In this document: in pieces, positions 27,662 through 37,357 of the stretch
How positions within the stretch are numbered: the first letter of the stretch is position 1
How the letters are laid out: every line of letters begins with the position of its first letter
Source of the DNA: Kordia sp.
GTDB lineage: Bacteria; Bacteroidota; Bacteroidia; Flavobacteriales; Flavobacteriaceae
DNA: 64,000 nt
NCBI GenBank assembly: GCA_002733415.1
Contig: NVVR01000014.1
Coordinates: 1 to 64,000 of the forward strand
Direction of reading: 5' to 3'
Notes under the pieces: generated by a model
The model's input: the letters and a program-made list of their open reading frames with translations, nothing else
The model's database searches: none
Told to the model about the DNA's origin: nothing
Translations under genes and position numbers: made by a program

Positions 27662-28906
27662 ATGAAAAAAATTGAACTTCATTGGCAAATACTCATTGCA
27701 ATAATTTTAGCAATAACATACGGATTATTTTTAGCAGATTATGTGATATATGTCGCCTGGATGGGAGATATATTTATGAAAAGTTTAAAAATGGTTGTTG
27801 CACCATTAATCCTAACGTCAATAGCTTCAGGTGTTGCAAATATTGGAAGTAGCGGGGATTTAGGAAAACTAGGTTTTAAAACCATCTCCTATTATTTACT
27901 TACAAGTGTTTTAGCAATAAGTACTGGTTTATTTATGGTTAACTTTATTCAACCTGGCGTTGGTGCCGATTTAGGTTTAGTGCAAGAAGTTAAAGGTTTG
28001 AGTATTGCTACTGAATCTTTTGGCGACACCATAGTCAATATTATCCCTGAAAATATTTTTGAAGCATTAGTAAATAATCAAATGCTATCTATAATTTTCT
28101 TTGCACTATTAATTGGTTTTTTTACTTCAAAATTAAATGAGAAAAATAAAAACTTTTTACTAACAGGAGTAAATGCTGGTTTTGAATTGATGATGAAAAT
28201 CACAAATTTGATCATTAAATTTACTCCATTTGGTGTTTTAGGTATCGTAGCAGTTACTGTAGCAGAGCAATCAGGAGATTCCGAAGCATTAATTGGTATT
28301 TCTAAACGATTAGGCCTATACATGATAACTGTACTTGCTGCGCTTATAATCCATTCTTCAATTATACTTCCTTTGATATTAAAATTTTACGGAAAAATAA
28401 ATCCTCTATTACATTTAAAATCAATGTCTATTCCATTATTAACCGCATTTTCCACCTCTTCCTCTTCAGCAACATTACCCTTAACTATGGAAGCCATAGA
28501 AAACAAAGCAGGTGTTTCCAATAAAGTAACCAGTTTTGTACTACCATTAGGAGCAACCATAAACATGGACGGTACAGCCCTATATGAATGTATTGCAGCA
28601 ATGTTTATTGCGCAAGCGTATGGAATTGAATTAAGCTATGTGGAACAAATTATTGTAGTAGCGACCTCGCTATTAGCCTCTATTGGTGCTGCTGGAATAC
28701 CTATGGCAGGCCTTGTAATGATTTCTGTGGTGTTAACAGCCGTTGGTCTACCCCTAGAAGGAATAGGCTTAATATTAGCCGTTGATAGGATTCTTGATAT
28801 GTTCAGAACTGCCGTGAATGTTTGGAGTGATAGTTGTGGATCTATTCTTATTGCTAAATCAGAAGGAGAAGTATTAAATTACGCTAAAGATCAGACTGCA
28901 CCTTAA
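27662..28906 (+). CDS. Dicarboxylate/amino acid:cation symporter (DAACS)
   Basis: 414 residues, eight membrane segments plus two re-entrant loops as in GltPh. The serine-rich hairpin TSSSSATLP and the NMDGTALYE motif of TM7 are intact. It imports glutamate, aspartate or C4-dicarboxylates with Na+ or H+; substrate cannot be told. It faces a paralogue (29399-30709) across a repeat-rich gap. No second gene in its transcript is apparent. Confidence 0.93.
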   Translation: MKKIELHWQILIAIILAITYGLFLADYVIYVAWMGDIFMKSLKMVVAPLILTSIASGVANIGSSGDLGKLGFKTISYYLLTSVLAISTGLFMVNFIQPGVGADLGLVQEVKGLSIATESFGDTIVNIIPENIFEALVNNQMLSIIFFALLIGFFTSKLNEKNKNFLLTGVNAGFELMMKITNLIIKFTPFGVLGIVAVTVAEQSGDSEALIGISKRLGLYMITVLAALIIHSSIILPLILKFYGKINPLLHLKSMSIPLLTAFSTSSSSATLPLTMEAIENKAGVSNKVTSFVLPLGATINMDGTALYECIAAMFIAQAYGIELSYVEQIIVVATSLLASIGAAGIPMAGLVMISVVLTAVGLPLEGIGLILAVDRILDMFRTAVNVWSDSCGSILIAKSEGEVLNYAKDQTAP

Positions 28907-29087
28907 TAAAAGGAATTTAATACTAGGCTTCACTACTTCTCAGAAAGTTTATTAATTTACACTAAAATAAATTCGTTAATTAATAGTGTTTTGTTCGCTT
29001 TAAAAGAGATGAGCTTAATTTTTAATAATAAAAATAATTGTCAAACTGAGGCATTGGACAAAAAAAATCTCTAGCGGAGATAATGAC

Positions 29088-29114
29088 AATGTCACGTCAA
29101 TTCGACGTGACATT
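29088..29114. repeat. Inverted repeat, 11-bp arms
   Basis: AATGTCACGTC and GACGTGACATT flank the 5-base loop AATTC. No T-run follows. Confidence 0.75.
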
Positions 29115-29130
29115 ATTTGGAATGCAATAA

Positions 29131-29179
29131 AAAATAATTTTGTATCGAGAAGTACTAGTTCTCGATACAAAATTATTTT
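29131..29179. repeat. Perfect inverted repeat, 21-bp arms
   Basis: The arms at 29131-29151 and 29159-29179 are exact complements around GTACTAG. The core TTCTCGATACAAA occurs again at about 47531-47543 in another intergenic gap, which points to a dispersed element. Confidence 0.85.
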
Positions 29180-29398
29180 CGTTTTACTCTATGAAAATAA
29201 TTAGAAATTACGACAAAAACGTAAATCCGTCAATGGTGGCTTATCGAAGTCTTATGAAAACTGATGTTTTATGGATTTCGACAAGCTCAATCTGATACTA
29301 AATTAAGTTTTGCTTAAAACTTACGAATGACAGTGACTCATTCATCACTTTCTTCTGTTTACCATTTTATCATAAGAAAACCTTATTAGACATCAATT

Positions 29399-30709
29399 TT
29401 ATACGATATCACCTGTATAATTGTCATCCCAATTTTTCACTTTAGGCTCCCCTAGTTTACCAACAGATTTTGCTACTAACATAGAAACCGCAGCATCACC
29501 AGTTACATTTACAACTGTTCTACACATATCTAATGGTCTATCAACTGCGAAAATTAATGCCAAACCTGCTTCAGGAATCCCAGCATAACCAAGTACACCA
29601 ACTAACATTACCATTCCAGCACCAGGAACAGCTGCTGAACCTATAGACGCTAAGGTTGCTGTTGCAATAATACCTAACTGTGTTGACAATTCTAACTCCA
29701 TACCAAAAGCTTGTGCGATAAACACTGCTGCAACTGCCTGATATAAACTTGTTCCATCCATATTAATAGTAGCTCCAATTGGCAATACAAAACTAGCCAC
29801 CTCTTCTTCTACCCCAATATGCTCAGTAACTCTTTCCATAGTTACAGGTAAAGTAGCCGCACTACTACTCGTTGAAAATGCTAATAATTGTGCAGGAGCA
29901 ATCTTTCTTAAAAACCATATTGGATTCTTTTTAGTAAAAACTGACACTATAACCATGTATACACCAATCATTAACATCAACCCTAGCACAACGCACAATG
30001 CATACATCCCTAAAGCTTTAAATAATGCGATACTTGGCGACTCTACTATCAGTGCCGCTAACAGTGCAAAAACACCATATGGTGCCGCAAGCATGATTAG
30101 ATCGACCATTTTTAAAATCACCTCATTAAAACCATCGAAAAAGTCTATTACTGGCTTAGATTTCTTTTCTGGTATTAGAATTAAACCTATTCCAAAAAAT
30201 ACTGCAAAAAAGATTATTTGCAACATATTACGATTACTACTTGCTGCTTCAAATATATTTGATGGCACCAAATCTTCCAAAGCTTGTAAAGGTCCGGATT
30301 CTTTTTGTTTAACAGACGCTTCAATTTTACTAGTTGCTTGTTCTTGATTACTCTCAATAAGCTCAGTTCTAGTACCTTCATCAATATATTTCCCAGGTTG
30401 AACCACATTTACAACTACCAACCCTATTGAAACTGCTAAAACTGTAGTAAAAATATATGTTGATATTGTTCTTCCTCCCATTTTAGAAAGCTTAGAAATA
30501 TCTTTTAATTCCGAAACTCCTTTTATCAATGAAGCCAAAATTAACGGTACAGCTATGAGTTTTAACGAACTGATAAATATTTTACCAAAAGGTTTAATCC
30601 AATCTTGAATAAATCCTTTTCCAAAATCAAAATTTGTCATTATCAGTGCAAATACAACACCCAAAACCATCCCTAAAACAATTTTTATATATAGTGGTAA
30701 CTTTTTCAT
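29399..30709 (-). CDS. Dicarboxylate/amino acid:cation symporter (DAACS)
   Basis: 436 residues, a distant paralogue of the symporter at 27662. TSSSAATLPVTMERV and INMDGTSLYQ are the substrate and cation hairpin motifs. It carries a longer loop (about residues 110-140: EQATSKIEASVKQKESG) between TM segments, absent from its paralogue. It is directly downstream of aroC (3-base gap), so it probably shares that transcript. Confidence 0.93.
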   Translation of the reverse strand: MKKLPLYIKIVLGMVLGVVFALIMTNFDFGKGFIQDWIKPFGKIFISSLKLIAVPLILASLIKGVSELKDISKLSKMGGRTISTYIFTTVLAVSIGLVVVNVVQPGKYIDEGTRTELIESNQEQATSKIEASVKQKESGPLQALEDLVPSNIFEAASSNRNMLQIIFFAVFFGIGLILIPEKKSKPVIDFFDGFNEVILKMVDLIMLAAPYGVFALLAALIVESPSIALFKALGMYALCVVLGLMLMIGVYMVIVSVFTKKNPIWFLRKIAPAQLLAFSTSSSAATLPVTMERVTEHIGVEEEVASFVLPIGATINMDGTSLYQAVAAVFIAQAFGMELELSTQLGIIATATLASIGSAAVPGAGMVMLVGVLGYAGIPEAGLALIFAVDRPLDMCRTVVNVTGDAAVSMLVAKSVGKLGEPKVKNWDDNYTGDIV

Positions 30710-30712
30710 ATT

Positions 30713-31777
30713 TTAAACTCTATTTGTTCTTTTAATTAAATAGTTATCAGCCAAAACTAAAGCAGCCATTGCCTCAACAATTGGTACAGCTCTAGGAACT
30801 ACACATGGGTCATGACGGCCTTTCCCCATTATTTTAACCATATTTCCACTTTTATCAATAGTTTCTTGCTCTTGCATAATGGTAGCAACTGGTTTAAAAG
30901 CAACTCGGAAATAAATATCCATTCCGTTACTAATTCCTCCTTGAATTCCTCCTGAAAGGTTTGTTTTGGTTGTACCGTCAGCATTGAACAAATCATTATG
31001 CTCACTACCTTTCATTTTAGCACCACAAAACCCACTACCTATTTCAAAGCCTTTTACTGCATTAATGGATAGCATTGCCTTTCCTAAATCGGCATGTAAC
31101 TTATCAAAAACTGGCTCACCTAATCCTACAGGAACGTTTTGTATTACACAAGTAACAGTTCCTCCAATAGTATCCCCTTCCTTTCGAATTTGTTTTATTC
31201 GAGCTTCCATTTTTTCTGCAAAAACAGGGTCAGGACAACGTACAGGATTGCTTTCTATTTTAGAAAAATCCAACTCTTGGTATGGCTTATCTATAAATAT
31301 ATCGCCTACAGACGATACAAAAGCATTTATTTTAATATCAGACAATAATTGTTTCGCAATAGCACCTCCTACAACTCTACAAGCAGTTTCACGAGCAGAA
31401 CTTCTTCCTCCTCCTCTATAGTCACGGTGACCATATTTTTTATCAAAAACATAATCAGCATGAGAGGGTCTATAACTATCTTTTATATGTGAATAATCAT
31501 GTGACTTCTGATTGGTATTATGAATGGCAAATCCTATTGGCACACCAGTAGTTTTCCCTTCAAAAATTCCTGAATAAAACTCTACTGAATCTGGTTCTTT
31601 ACGTTGAGTGACGATAGCTGACTGCCCAGGCTTCCTCCTATTCATCTCATTTTCAATAGCATCAAAATCTATAGTTATCCCTGCAGGACATCCATCAATA
31701 ATTCCTCCAAGTGCTTTACCATGTGATTCCCCAAATGTGGTAAGCTTAAACAACTTTCCAAATGTATTTCCTGACAT
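30713..31777 (-). CDS. aroC: Chorismate synthase
   Basis: Flavin-dependent last enzyme of the shikimate pathway (EPSP to chorismate). 354 residues with all signatures: [10 protein letters not shown] (residues ~16-25), [23 protein letters not shown] and [20 protein letters not shown] start. The downstream symporter gene begins 3 bp after its stop. Confidence 0.97.
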   Translation of the reverse strand: MSGNTFGKLFKLTTFGESHGKALGGIIDGCPAGITIDFDAIENEMNRRKPGQSAIVTQRKEPDSVEFYSGIFEGKTTGVPIGFAIHNTNQKSHDYSHIKDSYRPSHADYVFDKKYGHRDYRGGGRSSARETACRVVGGAIAKQLLSDIKINAFVSSVGDIFIDKPYQELDFSKIESNPVRCPDPVFAEKMEARIKQIRKEGDTIGGTVTCVIQNVPVGLGEPVFDKLHADLGKAMLSINAVKGFEIGSGFCGAKMKGSEHNDLFNADGTTKTNLSGGIQGGISNGMDIYFRVAFKPVATIMQEQETIDKSGNMVKIMGKGRHDPCVVPRAVPIVEAMAALVLADNYLIKRTNRV

Positions 31778-31854
31778 TACTCTATTTTTTAAACAAATGT
31801 AAAAAAATACACTGTGCTTTACTATTTATTTCCTTTCAAAAAAATATACTATGT

Positions 31855-31872
31855 TTACAAAATATTTTGTAA
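31855..31872. promoter_or_regulatory. 18-bp perfect palindrome between aroC and lipoprotein gene
   Basis: TTACAAAATATTTTGTAA is self-complementary, 77 bases upstream of aroC and 55 upstream of the lipoprotein ATG. Its form is that of a dimeric regulator site, and ACAAAATATTTTGT has an AT-rich core. No regulator can be named. Confidence 0.5.
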
Positions 31873-31927
31873 CAAAATTAAAGATTAATCGTCTTAATAA
31901 TAATTAAACAAAACTAAAAAAAAAAAT

Positions 31928-32884
31928 ATGAAATTTACTACCATTAAAACAACCAAGCTGTTTATTTTATTCATAGCTGTAACAATATTTTCCTGCTCTA
32001 GCGATGATGATGCTAGTTCTTGTACTGAAACATTATGGTACGCAGATGCAGACTCAGATGGATTAGGTGACCCTAATGTATCAATATCTTCATGTACTCA
32101 ACCAGATGGATATGTATCAAATAGTGATGATGACTTTGATGGTATTATAGCTGATGTTATTCATAATTACTTTACGCTTAGCCTTGGAAATGAATGGGTG
32201 TATGATGTAACTACTGATGATGGCACCAACCCACCTACTGATACCGTTGATGAAATTTTAGTTGACGAAACTACAATCATTGATACTAATGAATATTTTG
32301 GGATGAGCTCAAGTGCAGGAAGTTCTGGCGTAATGACTCAACTATACGATCAAAACTATTTTAGAGCACAAAATGGTATTACCTACATGAAAGGAGACTT
32401 TACATTACCTTTAAGCGCTTTTGGAGGAACTGATATCGTTATCAATTTAGATGACACAAAATTAATTGATGAAAGTAAATCAGCTGGAACTATATTAAGT
32501 ACTCAATCAGGAGATACTACACAAAATATTGGTGGGTTTGACCTTGATATTACCTATACTTTTAAAACGGTACAACAAGGAACCTTAGCTACTCACACCG
32601 TAGGTTCAGAAACTTTTAATGACATTATTAAATCAGACATTGTTTTAAGCATTAAAGTTACCACAGAAATAAATGTAGGTGTTCCAATTACAATTACACT
32701 AATTGACACACAAGACGTATTAACTATAAACAATTATTATGCTGCCAATATTGGTTTAATTGACTCAAAAAGCACGACTACTTATACATTAGAAGACTTA
32801 TCTGCACTACCAGTAACGATACCTATTCCTGAAACAGCAACAATAATTACAGATCAGGAAATCACCTCATACACAATCAACTAA
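31928..32884 (+). CDS. Lipoprotein with calcium-binding-like motif
   Basis: 318 residues. A lipoprotein signal ends FIAVTIFSC, followed by an acidic linker and YADADSDGLGDP...CTQPDGYV, the short metal-binding motif seen in many Bacteroidota surface proteins. The remaining ~250 residues (beginning NYFTLSLGNEWVYDVTTDDG) look beta-rich and are not assigned. The last four bases overlap the end of the convergent dehydrogenase gene. Confidence 0.8.
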   Translation: MKFTTIKTTKLFILFIAVTIFSCSSDDDASSCTETLWYADADSDGLGDPNVSISSCTQPDGYVSNSDDDFDGIIADVIHNYFTLSLGNEWVYDVTTDDGTNPPTDTVDEILVDETTIIDTNEYFGMSSSAGSSGVMTQLYDQNYFRAQNGITYMKGDFTLPLSAFGGTDIVINLDDTKLIDESKSAGTILSTQSGDTTQNIGGFDLDITYTFKTVQQGTLATHTVGSETFNDIIKSDIVLSIKVTTEINVGVPITITLIDTQDVLTINNYYAANIGLIDSKSTTTYTLEDLSALPVTIPIPETATIITDQEITSYTIN

Positions 32885-35790
32885 GCTTTTAAAGCTTGTA
32901 ACAATATACTTACCGGATGGAGCGCAACTCGTTGTGTTCCATCTTTTATTTGATGCCTACAACTTGTTCCGTTAGCAGCTATGATTACATCTTCTGAAGT
33001 CTTTCGTATTGACGGAAAAAGCGTTTGTTCTCCGACATTCATACTAATTTCATAGTGTTCCTTTTCATATCCAAAACTCCCTGCCATACCACAACAACCC
33101 GATGTGATAATTGTTGGTTTGTAATTTTCAGGCAAGTTCAATATATCAAATGTTACCTTCTGATTACTCAATGCCTTTTGATGACAATGATTATGAATCT
33201 TCAGAGCCAACGGCTCTTTTGTAAACTGATCCGAAAAAATATTACCTAAGACTATTTCATTCGCTAAAAACTCTTCAATTAAAAAAGTATTATCGGCTAT
33301 TTCAGTTACTGCATCTTTATCATCTACCAAACGTTTATACTCATCTCTAAATGTTAGTATAGCAGAAGGCTCAATTCCTACTAAAGGTGTTTTACCAGAA
33401 ATTTTCCCTTTAAAACTAGCAACATTTTTTGTAGCTACTTCTTTTGCTTGTTCTAAAAAACCTTTTGAAATAAATGTTCTACCACTTTCTTCATGATTTA
33501 CAAAAAGTACTTTATAATTTAATGCTGTTAATAAATCATAGGTATCAAACGCAATTTGAGCATCTAAATAATTAGTAAATTCATCAACAAATAAATAAAC
33601 AGACTTTATAGGTTTACTTAATTTTTGATCTTTCTTTTTTAATATTTTTAAAGAAGGTTTTGAAACCAATGGCAAACTTCTCTGAGGAGCTACACCATTC
33701 ATTTTCTTTAACAAACCTGCAGTAATTGAGTTAGAAAACACAAAATTACTTATAGCTGGTACTTTAGAAGCCAACTTATTCATTTTGGTATTGTATGCGA
33801 ATAACTTTGAACGCAAGCTGAATCCGTTTTCCTTTTGATATTGATATAAAAATTCCGATTTCATTACGGCTATATCAACATTACTAGGGCATTCACTTGC
33901 ACAAGCCTTACAGCTTAAACATAAATCTAAGGATTCTTTAATTTCTTTAGAATTGAATTTATTTTTCTGATCAGAATTGGTTAAAAACTCACGCAGTGTA
34001 TTCGCTCTCGAACGGGTAACATCTTTTTCATCTTTAGTTGCTCGGTAACTGGGGCACATTGCTCCACCAGCAAACACATCCTTTCTACAGTCACCAGAAC
34101 CGTTACATTTTTCTGCCAAACGCAAGTAGCCTTCAGAATCAGAAAAATCCATCAGTGTTTTTAGCTCAGGTTCTTTTCTATCTATCTCATAACGAAGCGA
34201 TTCGTCCATTTTTGGAGCGTCAACAATTTTCCCTGGATTAAAAATATTATTCGGATCAAAAAGTCCTTTAATACGTCGGCATAACTGATAGTTTTTCTCT
34301 CCTATCATAATAGGCAAGAACTCAGCACGAACAATACCATCACCGTGTTCACCACTGAACGACCCGCCATATTTTTTAGTTAAATGAGCAACTTCAGTAG
34401 TTATTTTTCTAAACAAGCCTACATCTTCACCTTCTTTTAAATTTAAAATTGGACGTAAATGTATTTCTCCAGCACCAGCATGCGCATAATACACCGCTTT
34501 CTGCTGATATTTATCCATTAACACCGAAAAATCAGCTATAAAATTAGCTAAATCGGGCAAAGCTACTGCTGTATCTTCTATACAAGCAACCGCCTTTCTA
34601 TCGCCTACCATATTCCCTAACAAACCTAAACCAGCTTTACGCAATTCCAAGGCTTGATTGATTTCTTTACCCACTAAAATAGGATTCGCATAACTCAATC
34701 CTACTTTTTCTAAATCAGTTATTAATAGTTGTGCTTTTTCTTTTGCCACTTTTATTGTCGACGCTTTTATTTCCAACATTAAAATTGCCGCAGGATCGCC
34801 TTCTATAAAAAATCGATTCCTTGATTGTATCGCATTGTTTTTTGTACAATCTAAAATGATTTTATCCATCATTTCACAAGTGTACAAATTATGTTTCATG
34901 GTGTTTACAACATCACTTAAACAATCATCTATACTTTTATAATGCGAGGCTACCATTACTGCCTCTGTAGGAGGTAAATCGTCTAATTGTAGTGTGATTT
35001 CTGTTGTAAATGCTAAGGTTCCTTCACTTCCTGATAATAAATCACAGAAATTAAAATTGCGTTCTCTTTTACCAAAAGTATTCGACCACAACAATTCATC
35101 TACGGCATACCCAGTATTTCTACGGTGAATTTCCGGTTTAGGAAATTCCGCTTCTATTTCATTTTGAGCAGCTTCATCAGATAATTCTTTATAAATCTCC
35201 TGATACAACTTCCCTTCTAAAGTACCTAAGGAACATTTTTCTTGAAAAATTTCTCTGTTAATTGCTTTAAACTCCGCTTCACTACCATCCGATAGTATCG
35301 TTTTCATTGATACTATCTTATCACGAGTAACACCATATTGAATTGATGTTGTTCCTGAAGAATTATTACCAACCATCCCCCCAATCATACACCTGTTAGA
35401 AGTAGACGTATTTGGTCCGAAGAACACCCCAAAAGGTTTTAAATATACATTTAAAGCATCACGAACAACTCCAGGTTGCAGGGTAATTTGCTTCTTGTCT
35501 TTATCAAAAGAAATGATTTCTGTAAAATATTTTGAAACATCTACCACCAAACCATCTCCTACACATTGTCCAGCTAAAGAAGTACCTGCTGTACGAGGTA
35601 TTAAAGAGGTTTTATTTGTGGTAGCAAACGATATTAACTCTTTTAAATCGGTAATAGTTTTAGGATAAGCAACCCCTAAAGGCAACTTTCGGTATACAGA
35701 TGCATCTGTTGCATACATACCACGGTGTAAATTATCAAATTTTACATCGCCAGATAATTTATTATTTAATTGTTCTAAATTCTTTTTCAT
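32881..35790 (-). CDS. FAD/Fe-S dehydrogenase, probable D-2-hydroxyglutarate dehydrogenase (YdiJ-like)
   Basis: 969 residues in three parts: a PCMH FAD-binding domain (RTAGTSLAGQCVGDGLVVDV) with FAD-oxidase C domain (to ~540), a ferredoxin-like domain with CLSCKACASECP and a CNGSGDCRKD cluster, and a C-terminal CCG domain (HNHCHQKAL, TSGCCGMAGSFGYEKEH). This architecture is that of E. coli YdiJ, a D-2-hydroxyglutarate dehydrogenase feeding electrons to the respiratory chain. D-lactate or glycolate are alternatives. It overlaps the Lrp gene by one base and faces a DUF1338/HglS-like gene that would make its substrate. Confidence 0.82.
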   Translation of the reverse strand: MKKNLEQLNNKLSGDVKFDNLHRGMYATDASVYRKLPLGVAYPKTITDLKELISFATTNKTSLIPRTAGTSLAGQCVGDGLVVDVSKYFTEIISFDKDKKQITLQPGVVRDALNVYLKPFGVFFGPNTSTSNRCMIGGMVGNNSSGTTSIQYGVTRDKIVSMKTILSDGSEAEFKAINREIFQEKCSLGTLEGKLYQEIYKELSDEAAQNEIEAEFPKPEIHRRNTGYAVDELLWSNTFGKRERNFNFCDLLSGSEGTLAFTTEITLQLDDLPPTEAVMVASHYKSIDDCLSDVVNTMKHNLYTCEMMDKIILDCTKNNAIQSRNRFFIEGDPAAILMLEIKASTIKVAKEKAQLLITDLEKVGLSYANPILVGKEINQALELRKAGLGLLGNMVGDRKAVACIEDTAVALPDLANFIADFSVLMDKYQQKAVYYAHAGAGEIHLRPILNLKEGEDVGLFRKITTEVAHLTKKYGGSFSGEHGDGIVRAEFLPIMIGEKNYQLCRRIKGLFDPNNIFNPGKIVDAPKMDESLRYEIDRKEPELKTLMDFSDSEGYLRLAEKCNGSGDCRKDVFAGGAMCPSYRATKDEKDVTRSRANTLREFLTNSDQKNKFNSKEIKESLDLCLSCKACASECPSNVDIAVMKSEFLYQYQKENGFSLRSKLFAYNTKMNKLASKVPAISNFVFSNSITAGLLKKMNGVAPQRSLPLVSKPSLKILKKKDQKLSKPIKSVYLFVDEFTNYLDAQIAFDTYDLLTALNYKVLFVNHEESGRTFISKGFLEQAKEVATKNVASFKGKISGKTPLVGIEPSAILTFRDEYKRLVDDKDAVTEIADNTFLIEEFLANEIVLGNIFSDQFTKEPLALKIHNHCHQKALSNQKVTFDILNLPENYKPTIITSGCCGMAGSFGYEKEHYEISMNVGEQTLFPSIRKTSEDVIIAANGTSCRHQIKDGTQRVALHPVSILLQALKA

Positions 35791-36257
35791 TAGTTCTCTC
35801 CTAAAGTTACGGGTACAGATCTATCAAAATTAGTACTAAAGCAAATAAAAGAATCGGTACCACCTACTCCTTCTATTTCATGTATCTGATCATACAAAAC
35901 ACTTCTTAAATGGTCATTGTCTTTTGCATATACGAGTACAAAAATAGCATATTTACCCGACACATAGTTACATTCTGTTACTTCTACTATATCTTTTAGT
36001 TTTTCAACTACTTTATCAGCAAAACGAGCCTCTTTAAGTCTAATTCCAACATAGGATTTGGTGCTATACCCTATTTTTTTCTCATCTAAAATTAAATCAG
36101 CTTTAATAATTACACCATCTTCTTTCATTTTTTTTATACGCTGATGTACTAAAGAATTCGAAATCTTTAAATCGTCGGCTATTTTAGAAAACGCTTTACG
36201 TGCATCAGCCTTTAAAGCTAATAGAATTTGTTTATCTGTATAATCAAGTTGACTCAT
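35790..36257 (-). CDS. Lrp/AsnC-family regulator
   Basis: 155 residues: N-terminal winged helix (DYTDKQILLALKADARKAFSKIADDL, then NSLVHQRIKKMKEDGVI) and C-terminal RAM domain (VEVTECNYVSGKYAIFVLVYA). Lrp-type proteins sense amino acids. The stop codon overlaps the dehydrogenase start (TAATG), and the divergent DUF1338 gene lies 156 bp away, so it most likely controls both sides in response to lysine or a related metabolite; that is inference. Confidence 0.93.
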   Translation of the reverse strand: MSQLDYTDKQILLALKADARKAFSKIADDLKISNSLVHQRIKKMKEDGVIIKADLILDEKKIGYSTKSYVGIRLKEARFADKVVEKLKDIVEVTECNYVSGKYAIFVLVYAKDNDHLRSVLYDQIHEIEGVGGTDSFICFSTNFDRSVPVTLGEN

Positions 36258-36282
36258 TATAAGGTGTTTTTAATATATAAAT

Positions 36283-36387
36283 AATTAATTTGACATTTTT
36301 ACAACACAGAACTAATCGTATTTTAAAAATACTACACTCTAAAGCACAAAATTAACCAATATTTAGATTTTAAAAAATTAATTTGAC
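36283..36387. promoter_or_regulatory. 12-bp direct repeats in the Lrp/DUF1338 divergent region
   Basis: AATTAATTTGAC occurs at 36283-36294 and 36376-36387, 93 bp apart, with each copy followed by a T-rich stretch. They may be operators for the Lrp-type protein. Separately, TATTTTTG (36389-36396) fits the -7 box for the plus-strand gene. Confidence 0.35.
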
Positions 36388-36413
36388 TTATTTTTGCAGT
36401 GTAAATAATACAT

Positions 36414-37226
36414 ATGATGACAACAACACAATTATTTGATCAATTATGGAATGAGTACACTGAACGCACTCCTTCTGCACAAAAAGTGAAAAATTTATTT
36501 GAAACTCAAGGGAATAGTACTATTGCTAATGACCACGTAGCGTTTAGAACTTTTGATGATCCTAGAGTAAACATTGACGTATTAGCGACTACATTTATAA
36601 ACAATGGTTACGAATATGTTGCTGATTATCATTTTGAAAAAAAGAAATTATACGCAAAACATTTTGCTCATAAAACTGATAAGAATGCTCCTTTAGTATT
36701 CATTAGTCAGTTATTAACTTCAGAATTATCTATTGAGCTACAATCAATAGTAAAAAACACCCTAGATACTGTCGACTTTACTACTGTTTCTGCTGAAGAG
36801 TTAGTGTTTAAAGGTCGTTTATGGGATACTCCTAATTTTGAACTATACAACACCCTACTAAACGAATCAGAATATGCTGCATGGTTATATGTAAACGGAT
36901 TCTGCGCTAACCACTTTACAGTAGATATTAACAAGTTAGATACTTTTAATACTATTATTGAAGTAAACAACTTCTTAAAAGAAAACGGTCATGAATTAAA
37001 TGCTTCTGGTGGAGAAATTAAAGGTACTCCAGAAGAGTTTTTAGAACAATCTAGTATTTTAGCTGATAAATTTATTGTGGATTTTGAAGAAGGCGCTAAA
37101 GAAATAACTTCTTGTTATTACGAATTTGCTTTCAGGCACCCAATGGCTAATGGCGAATTATTTAAAGGTTTTATTGCTAGTTCAGCTGATAAGATTTTTG
37201 AAAGTACGGATATGGTATTGCAATAA
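36414..37226 (+). CDS. DUF1338 protein, probable 2-oxoadipate dioxygenase/decarboxylase (HglS-like, short form)
   Basis: 270 residues, cytosolic. DUF1338 enzymes (P. putida HglS, plant FLO7) are Fe(II) proteins that turn 2-oxoadipate into D-2-hydroxyglutarate. The H41-VAF-R45 motif (DHVAFRTF) matches the metal His and substrate Arg of HglS; a second His (ANHFTVDI) and a Glu (YYEFAFRHP) are placed to complete the triad. At 270 residues it is much shorter than HglS (~460). Divergent from Lrp and a probable D-2-hydroxyglutarate dehydrogenase, which would consume its product. Confidence 0.82.
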   Translation: MMTTTQLFDQLWNEYTERTPSAQKVKNLFETQGNSTIANDHVAFRTFDDPRVNIDVLATTFINNGYEYVADYHFEKKKLYAKHFAHKTDKNAPLVFISQLLTSELSIELQSIVKNTLDTVDFTTVSAEELVFKGRLWDTPNFELYNTLLNESEYAAWLYVNGFCANHFTVDINKLDTFNTIIEVNNFLKENGHELNASGGEIKGTPEEFLEQSSILADKFIVDFEEGAKEITSCYYEFAFRHPMANGELFKGFIASSADKIFESTDMVLQ

Positions 37227-37246
37227 AAAGAATATTAATAACTCAA

Positions 37247-37281
37247 AAAAAAGCGATAAAACTAAGTTTTATCGCTTTTTT
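37247..37281 (+). terminator. Terminator of DUF1338 gene
   Basis: AAAAAAGCGATAAAACT and its complement form a 17-bp stem around a single base, ending in T7. The tip of this stem is tight. Confidence 0.9.
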
Positions 37282-37357
37282 TCTACAGGTGTATCTGTAT
37301 TTTCAGAAGAGCTACGACCATCAATATCATAAGTAATAGCCCTCTTATTTCATGTTA

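Larger units (their letters stand above)
28907..29398. other. 492 bp convergent gap with inverted-repeat elements
   Basis: No ORF is supported. It holds an 11-bp inverted repeat (29088-29114), a 21-bp one (29131-29179), and the segment TTTCGACAAGCTCAATCTGA (29276-29295), which resembles dispersed intergenic repeats of Bacteroidota. The hairpins may also end the two converging symporter transcripts. Confidence 0.7.
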
